The notes under the pieces: model-generated
Told to the model about the DNA's origin: nothing
Seen by the model: the letters and a program-made list of their open reading frames with translations, nothing else
Database searches by the model: none
Position numbers and translations under genes: made by a program
NCBI GenBank assembly: GCA_003254925.1
Contig: QANZ01037782.1
Span: 147,980 to 211,979 of the forward strand
DNA from: Chamaecrista fasciculata
Taxonomy: Eukaryota; Streptophyta; Magnoliopsida; Fabales; Fabaceae
Reading direction: 5' to 3'
DNA length: 64,000 nt
In this document: positions 59,308-64,000 of the stretch, piece by piece
How positions within the stretch are numbered: position 1 is the first letter of the stretch
Layout: each line of letters begins with the position of its first letter

Positions 59308-59632
59308 CAATTTGAATCTGTTATAGTGCATTATAGGTATAGTGCTGAGAGCACTTTCTCTCTCAAGCATATTATCTTCTCTCTCAGCACTATACTCCTA
59401 AAGTATTATAGAAAAAAGAGAACCAACAAGTGTTTGGTGTAGTGGTTGATGAGCTACACCCTAGGTGATGAGAGGACCCATGTTCTATCTCCAGAGTTGA
59501 CAGTGTTGGGAGGGCACAACCGTTTTGTCTCTGTTGCCTGAATAGGATTAGTCTTTGCTTAGACCGTTATAGGGATAGGCGGGGAAACCCATGACATTAC
59601 CTAAAAAAAAGTACTATAGAAGATTCAAATTG
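59308..59632. mobile_element. MITE, family 'CAATTTGAAT', split by a SINE
   Basis: Left terminus CAATTTGAATCTGTTATAG, right terminus (inverted) CAATTTGAATCTTCTATAG. Internal 'tatagtgctgagag' and 'ctctcagcactata' pair. Same family as 40023-40182. The SINE at 59414-59609 is inserted inside. Confidence 0.7.
59414..59609 (+). mobile_element. tRNA-derived SINE, family 2, nested in a MITE
   Basis: A-box-like 'tttggtgtagtggttgatg', B-box-like 'tgttctatctcc', A-rich 3' end. Target duplication AGTATTATAGAA (59402-59413) / AGTACTATAGAA (59610-59621), one mismatch. Homologous to 46215-46429 on the other strand. Confidence 0.7.
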
Positions 59633-59751
59633 TAGAAAGCTTCTAAAAGAATCTTAGATAACTAAAAATACAGCTGTAATGTATAGTGGAAAATACAAAA
59701 AAAAATGCAAAGAATGGACACATGTATACGCCTCTAACAAAATAGAAAATA

Positions 59752-59938
59752 ACCAAGCTTGGTTGGTCTAGTGGTTAGCTCACTAGGTCGCTTAAGCAAG
59801 TGTCGGAGGTTCGATCCCTGCCTTGTGTATGCAACAACCAATTGGCCAGCAGCAAACCCTTAAATGGAGCTCAGATCCGCGGAGGATTAGTCCTTAGCCT
59901 ATCGGGCTAAGGGATACCTTGGGCAACAAAAAAAAAAG
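59752..59938 (+). mobile_element. tRNA-derived SINE, family 1, with 13-bp TSD
   Basis: Strong pol III promoter: A box 'tggtctagtggttag' and B box 'ggttcgatccc', which matches the consensus. The body is about 100 bp and the 3' end is an A-rich tail. AAAATAGAAAATA flanks it exactly (59739-59751 and 59939-59951). The good boxes and TSD suggest a recent insertion. Confidence 0.85.
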
Positions 59939-60383
59939 AAAATAGAAAATATACACACAGGTCATCAAACATTTCACCACTGTACTCTATTACGCTCCCC
60001 TCAAACTCAGAGGGAGATTTCTAACTCTGAGTTTGTTATGAAGAAGTAAGAATATAATTGAGACTAAGGAAAAAGTTTTGTTAAGGCATCAGCAATCTGG
60101 TCCTTACCAAATAATATATATATATATATATATATATATTGCAATAGTGAAGCACCATTGTAGATCGATGTGTATTAGAAGTTAAAACCATTGAAAGAGG
60201 GGTGGGGGGTGGGGGTTAAGATGAAGTTTCAAATTACTAAAAAATATCATTCCTAAAATTGAAACTATTCTTCGCTCAAATGAAAAAGATATATATATAT
60301 ATATATATATATATAGGAGCACACGATTATTTATTGGCAAGCATGTGCAACCACGAAAACAAAGTGAAACCTTATTCAAAGGA

Positions 60384-62393
60384 TTAATTATTGAAAGAAC
60401 GGGAAGGGTGTGGTAATGGTTGAAGAAGAAGTGGCAATTTCTTCGTCAAAGTAATCCCATATGATTCATTCATGTCTAATTGCTCTGCAGATGGAACAGC
60501 TCCATTAGGAAGCTTCCAATCAAACCAATAAATAAGATTAGCAAACACAGATTCAACTGATGCAACCCCAAATGCAATTCCAGGACATCCCCTTCTCCCA
60601 ATGCCAAATGGTATGTACTCAAAGTCTTGTCCTTTGTATTCAATCTCACTCTTTTCAAATCTTTCTGGAATGAACTCTTCTGCCCTTTCCCATATTTCAG
60701 GATCCCTATGAATTGCCCATGCATTCACAAACACCATAGTTCTTGAGGGAATGTCATATCCTCTTAATTTCACAAGGCATGAGGTTTGTCTTGGAATAAG
60801 AAAAGGAATAGGTGGATGCAACCTCAAAGTTTCTTTAATCACACATTTTAAGTACTTCATCTCATTCAAATCCTCTTCTTCAATTTTTGATTTACATCCC
60901 ACAATTCCTCTGACCTCTTGTTGCACTTTCTTCATTTTGTCTGGATGTCTCATTAACTCTGCCATCCCCCATTCTAGAGTAGTTGCACCAGTGTCACTTC
61001 CTCCTACAAACATATCCTGCCATTTTCATATACGTTACTGATTTTGGAACTTCAATACTTGTTGTCTACAAATCTAGAAATTAAGAGGGAGATGATTCAC
61101 ATGTAGGAATTTTTAATTCCTAGCCATTTTATCATAGGCAGAATTCATGACACCCTAATCAGATCAACATGTAACAAATAATAATGAATACGTACATCTT
61201 ATAGTCATGCATGTTAGAATATTATTATGAATAAGATCAAGTATTTACTTAGAGACCGTTCTTTCTCTCCTTATTTACAATTATGCTAATGTGAAGACTA
61301 TGTCAAGTTAGATTGGATAGGGGGTCCGCATTACTAAGCCTATACAGACCAATTATAAGGTGAGAACAAATTTTTATTAATCATCATTAATTTTCATTCA
61401 ACCACTATTTTAAAAAAGGAATACTATGAATTTAACCCAAAATAAAATAATTTCTAACATCACGCACACACGTACCATTAGCATAGCCTTGATGCTATCC
61501 AGGGTGAGCTCAAAGTCAATGATTTCATCTTGTTGAAGTTGAATTAGAATATCCAGAAAGTTTTTCACATCATCATTATTATTTTGCCTACCTTTTCGTT
61601 CTGTCTTGTGTTGTGCAATCACTTGGTCAAAGAAGGCATCCATCTCTCGAAAGCACTTTGTCAATCTTGGAATGAGTCCTGTAACATAATCCAACCACCA
61701 CAATGAAGGGAAGAAATCCCCAAAACTGAACTCTTGAAACTGGTGAATCACTCTCCTTCCTATCTCGTCAAAGCTGGTTTTGCCATCCAAAGTCTCATAC
61801 TTTTTGCCAAGAGCACACCTAGACACGATGTTGTTGGAAGTTAAAAGCAACATCTGAGTAAGATTCACAGAGACACCACGCTCACAAGCTTCATGAATCT
61901 TGCTAACCAAAACAGAAACCTCCTCTTCTCTTATAAACTGATAGGATCGAACCCTTTTCTGGCTAAGAAGTTCAAGAACAGAAATTTTCCTCTTCTGTCT
62001 CCATTCCTCGCCGTGGGGTGAGAAAGCCACGTCCTTGAAACCATAGAGAAAGATTTTGGGAGCAATGGTTTGAGGTCTATCAGAGAAGGAGATGTCATGG
62101 AACTTGACGATATCTTTGGCAACATCAGCAGAAGAGACTACTAGAGTTGGAGTTTGGCCTAATTTGAGGAACATGAGAGGACCATACTTGCGTGAAAGAG
62201 ATCTCAAAGATCGATGAGGGAGTGAGCCTAACTGATGCAGATTTCCAATGATGGGAAATTTAGGAGGCGAGGGAGGCAAATTGTATTTGTTGCTTCTTCT
62301 TGTTCTTGATAACACTTTAAAGAGAACGAAAGTACAAATGAAGCAGCAAAACACAGAGAGGTACAAACTTGAGTTTAGAGTGTGGTAAGCCAT
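60384..62393 (-). CDS. Cytochrome P450, CYP71 clan (CYP71A-like), locus D, apparently intact
   Basis: Two exons, 61476-62393 and 60384-61016, one phase-0 intron (ATG|GTACGT ... GGCAG|GAT) at the position usual for CYP71 A-type genes; product 516 residues. ER-anchored heme monooxygenase: N-terminal hydrophobic anchor (about 7-27), hinge LPPSPPKFP (39-47), I-helix GGSDTGATT (311-319, Gly-Gly-x-Asp-Thr), K-helix ETLR (368-371), PERF (423-426), heme loop FGIGRRGCPG (443-452, Cys450 the axial ligand). The frame extends upstream without ATG, so the ATG at 62391-62393 is the start. Substrate is unknown; CYP71 enzymes oxidise terpenoids, alkaloids, phenolics and aldoximes. It is the only complete member of four local paralogues. 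Its intron lacks the MITE found in locus C. Confidence 0.93.
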
Positions 62394-63190
62394 TGCTAAT
62401 AGCTTCACAACTTTCGATTCTTGAGCAATTCCTATCTGATTAGTCTCAAATTTCAATGTTTAATTTATTATAACTGGAGCATATTTTGATGGAAGATCCG
62501 AAGATATATAAGTAATATATGATCCAGCTTATAATTATGCTTTTCTCTCTTTCTCTTTGGTTTTTTATTTATTTTTACTTTAAATTTTAAAAGAACTGCA
62601 CGTGTGTGGACAAGCAAATGATAGAAAATTAATGTTCAAAATTAATTAAAGTGACTCCACACTCCCCAGCTTCCGTTTGATCGATCGTGACGTGACATCC
62701 ATGAATCTGGGAAAATTAATGAATGGTACTCTTCAGTCTTCAGTAATGGGCATTGATTTAACTTTTAAGTATTTAATATATATATATATATATATTAATT
62801 AAGGCTCTGCATATGAAATTAGTTATTGAATATTAGTAAAAAGATGATCCAAAGGACTTGAACAACATTGAACCTAGCTGCTGGTCCCGTCCTGTTGGTG
62901 ATTATATATATATTTAAAGGCGAATGTGGATGGAGCTTTAATTTTCAGAGATTATATTCATGTGATTGTAATTTAGTGCATTCTGTTTGTGTGGTGGTGA
63001 ATGCTTCTTTGCGTTGAAGAAGAAAGCCATGCAGATATGGCTTTTGAATCTTAACATTCCAAAAGTTATCTTTGAGAGTCTGATAGTGAAAGCACTAGTG
63101 GCTAATTAACCTTTGTCCTGCTCCAGATTGGAACTATTGGAAGTGCATGTGACTCAAATATCAGTGACATCTGTGGCTAAAAAACCAATT
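62394..63190. promoter_or_regulatory. Upstream region of P450 locus D, duplicated at locus C
   Basis: Contains 'gacaagcaaatgatagaa', 'aaagtgactccaca' and, further out, 'gatgatccaaaggacttgaa', all of which recur at 57730-57780 and 58748-58770 upstream of locus C. A TA tract (62780-62795) lies within. This is the likely promoter; no specific element is assigned. Confidence 0.5.
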
Positions 63191-63557
63191 TTTATCTTTG
63201 AGTGTACAAGGACTAAGTTCTCGAGTTGAGTTGCCGAGTCCAATCAAATCAAATCTTGTCAAATATTTTTTTAATTTTTCATAAATTTAATTTCAGTCCT
63301 TTATTTATTTTATGTAGTTTTTAATTTGTATATCTTAATAAAAAAAAAGTTAGTTATGATATTTATATTAATAAAAATAATGAGACTGCGATTTTCAGGT
63401 GACAGAATCAATAACAGGGTTGGACAACTTCAAAACACAAGAATGAACCTATAAAAGGTAAACGGAGATGACAGGGGAGACAATAGGAAAGGTAACTAAC
63501 TAGCACATACATATAGGCATGATACTCTAACCCATATGTATCATTATTGCTTCAATT
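63191..63557. other. Intergenic, with a block duplicated at 49704-49790
   Basis: 63473-63556 ('gggagacaataggaaa' through 'atcattattgcttcaat') is near-identical to 49704-49788. At 63557 the match breaks off where the CCGG-rich element begins. Confidence 0.6.
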
Positions 63558-64000
63558 AGCATAGTTATTAAAATCGGACCGGACCGGCCGGTCCGACCGG
63601 TTGAACCGGGAACCGGCCATTAGGCCGGTCCGAGTCGTTTTAATAACCGGCCAGGCAGAGAACCGGGCTGAACCGGCCAAAAACCGGTGAAACCGGCCTG
63701 AACCGGAGGCAAACCGGTTGTACCGGTCCAGTTTTTTTTTTTTTTAATTATGGGTCAAATATTAGAGAATGTTGATTATGAATCAAAATTTGATAGAGAA
63801 AGTGATCATAAAATGTCACTTGATGATATTATATTGTTGAACATTATGAAAATTGATTATCTCTATATTAATTCATGTTAATTTATGAAAATTGTATTAA
63901 TATATTAATGTTATAATTGTATTTTGTAACCTAATTATGAATATTTGAATTAAAATTTTATCATATATAGGTTTTTTTATTATTTTTAATTTATTTATTT
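63558..64000. mobile_element. End of a hAT-like element with CCGG-rich subterminal repeats, truncated by window
   Basis: Starts about 'catagttattaaaatcgg', then some 150 bp packed with ACCGG/CCGGT motifs in both orientations, followed by T12 and AT-rich sequence running to the window end. This terminal style is common in plant hAT-type elements. The other end and any transposase lie outside the window. Confidence 0.55.

Noticed and set aside
60001..60150. Possible tRNA gene or regulatory RNA near the SINE at 59752
   Set aside because: The pol III boxes belong to the SINE; no cloverleaf can be drawn from neighbouring sequence.

Overview
The window is nuclear DNA from a flowering plant, almost certainly a eudicot. 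It is AT-rich, has GT-AG introns, and carries plant-only families (NDR1/HIN1-like, pseudo-response regulator, PPR, plastid PDH-E1 alpha, CYP71). It is crowded with Ty1/copia, LTR, Helitron-like, SINE and MITE sequence. I see no bacterial-type operon, CRISPR array, rRNA or tRNA gene. Exon borders below were set by hand from splice consensus and reading phase.

Layout. 0.5-1.3 kb: single-exon NDR1/HIN1-like gene (-). 1.7-6.6 kb: MITEs, a SINE and two Harbinger-like elements, no gene. 7.2-11.8 kb: an eight-coding-exon circadian pseudo-response regulator of the PRR5/PRR9 clade (-), with a 5'-leader intron holding an (AG)31 tract and an evening element plus G-box upstream. 12.6-18.1 kb: a decayed copia retrotransposon bracketed by two near-identical Helitron-like 3' ends. 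18.9-20.9 kb: transposon debris, a 301-nt pure poly(T) tract and a small coding-like remnant. 21.2-32.8 kb: PPR gene (+), chloroplast two-RRM protein (-) and COG4 (+). 33.6-36.5 kb: plastid pyruvate dehydrogenase E1 alpha (-), with one copy of the same MITE family in each intron. 37.5-62.4 kb: four related CYP71-type P450 loci, all on the - strand. Only the last (60384-62393) is intact; the other three are broken in different ways. Between them lie a 2-kb solo LTR with perfect target-site duplication, a twice-present 1.36-kb repeat, SINEs, MITEs and a weak three-exon candidate gene. 63.5-64 kb: the end of a CCGG-rich hAT-like element that runs out of the window.

The genes do not form one pathway. 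PPR, RRM protein and PDH-E1 alpha are predicted organelle-targeted housekeeping proteins. COG4 is a Golgi tether subunit, the PRR is a clock repressor, the NHL protein is membrane-anchored, and the P450 cluster is a birth-and-death family made by local duplication. I found no clearly new biological system. The most unusual structures are the Helitron-bracketed copia element, the poly(T) tract and the decaying P450 array with its empty-site comparisons.
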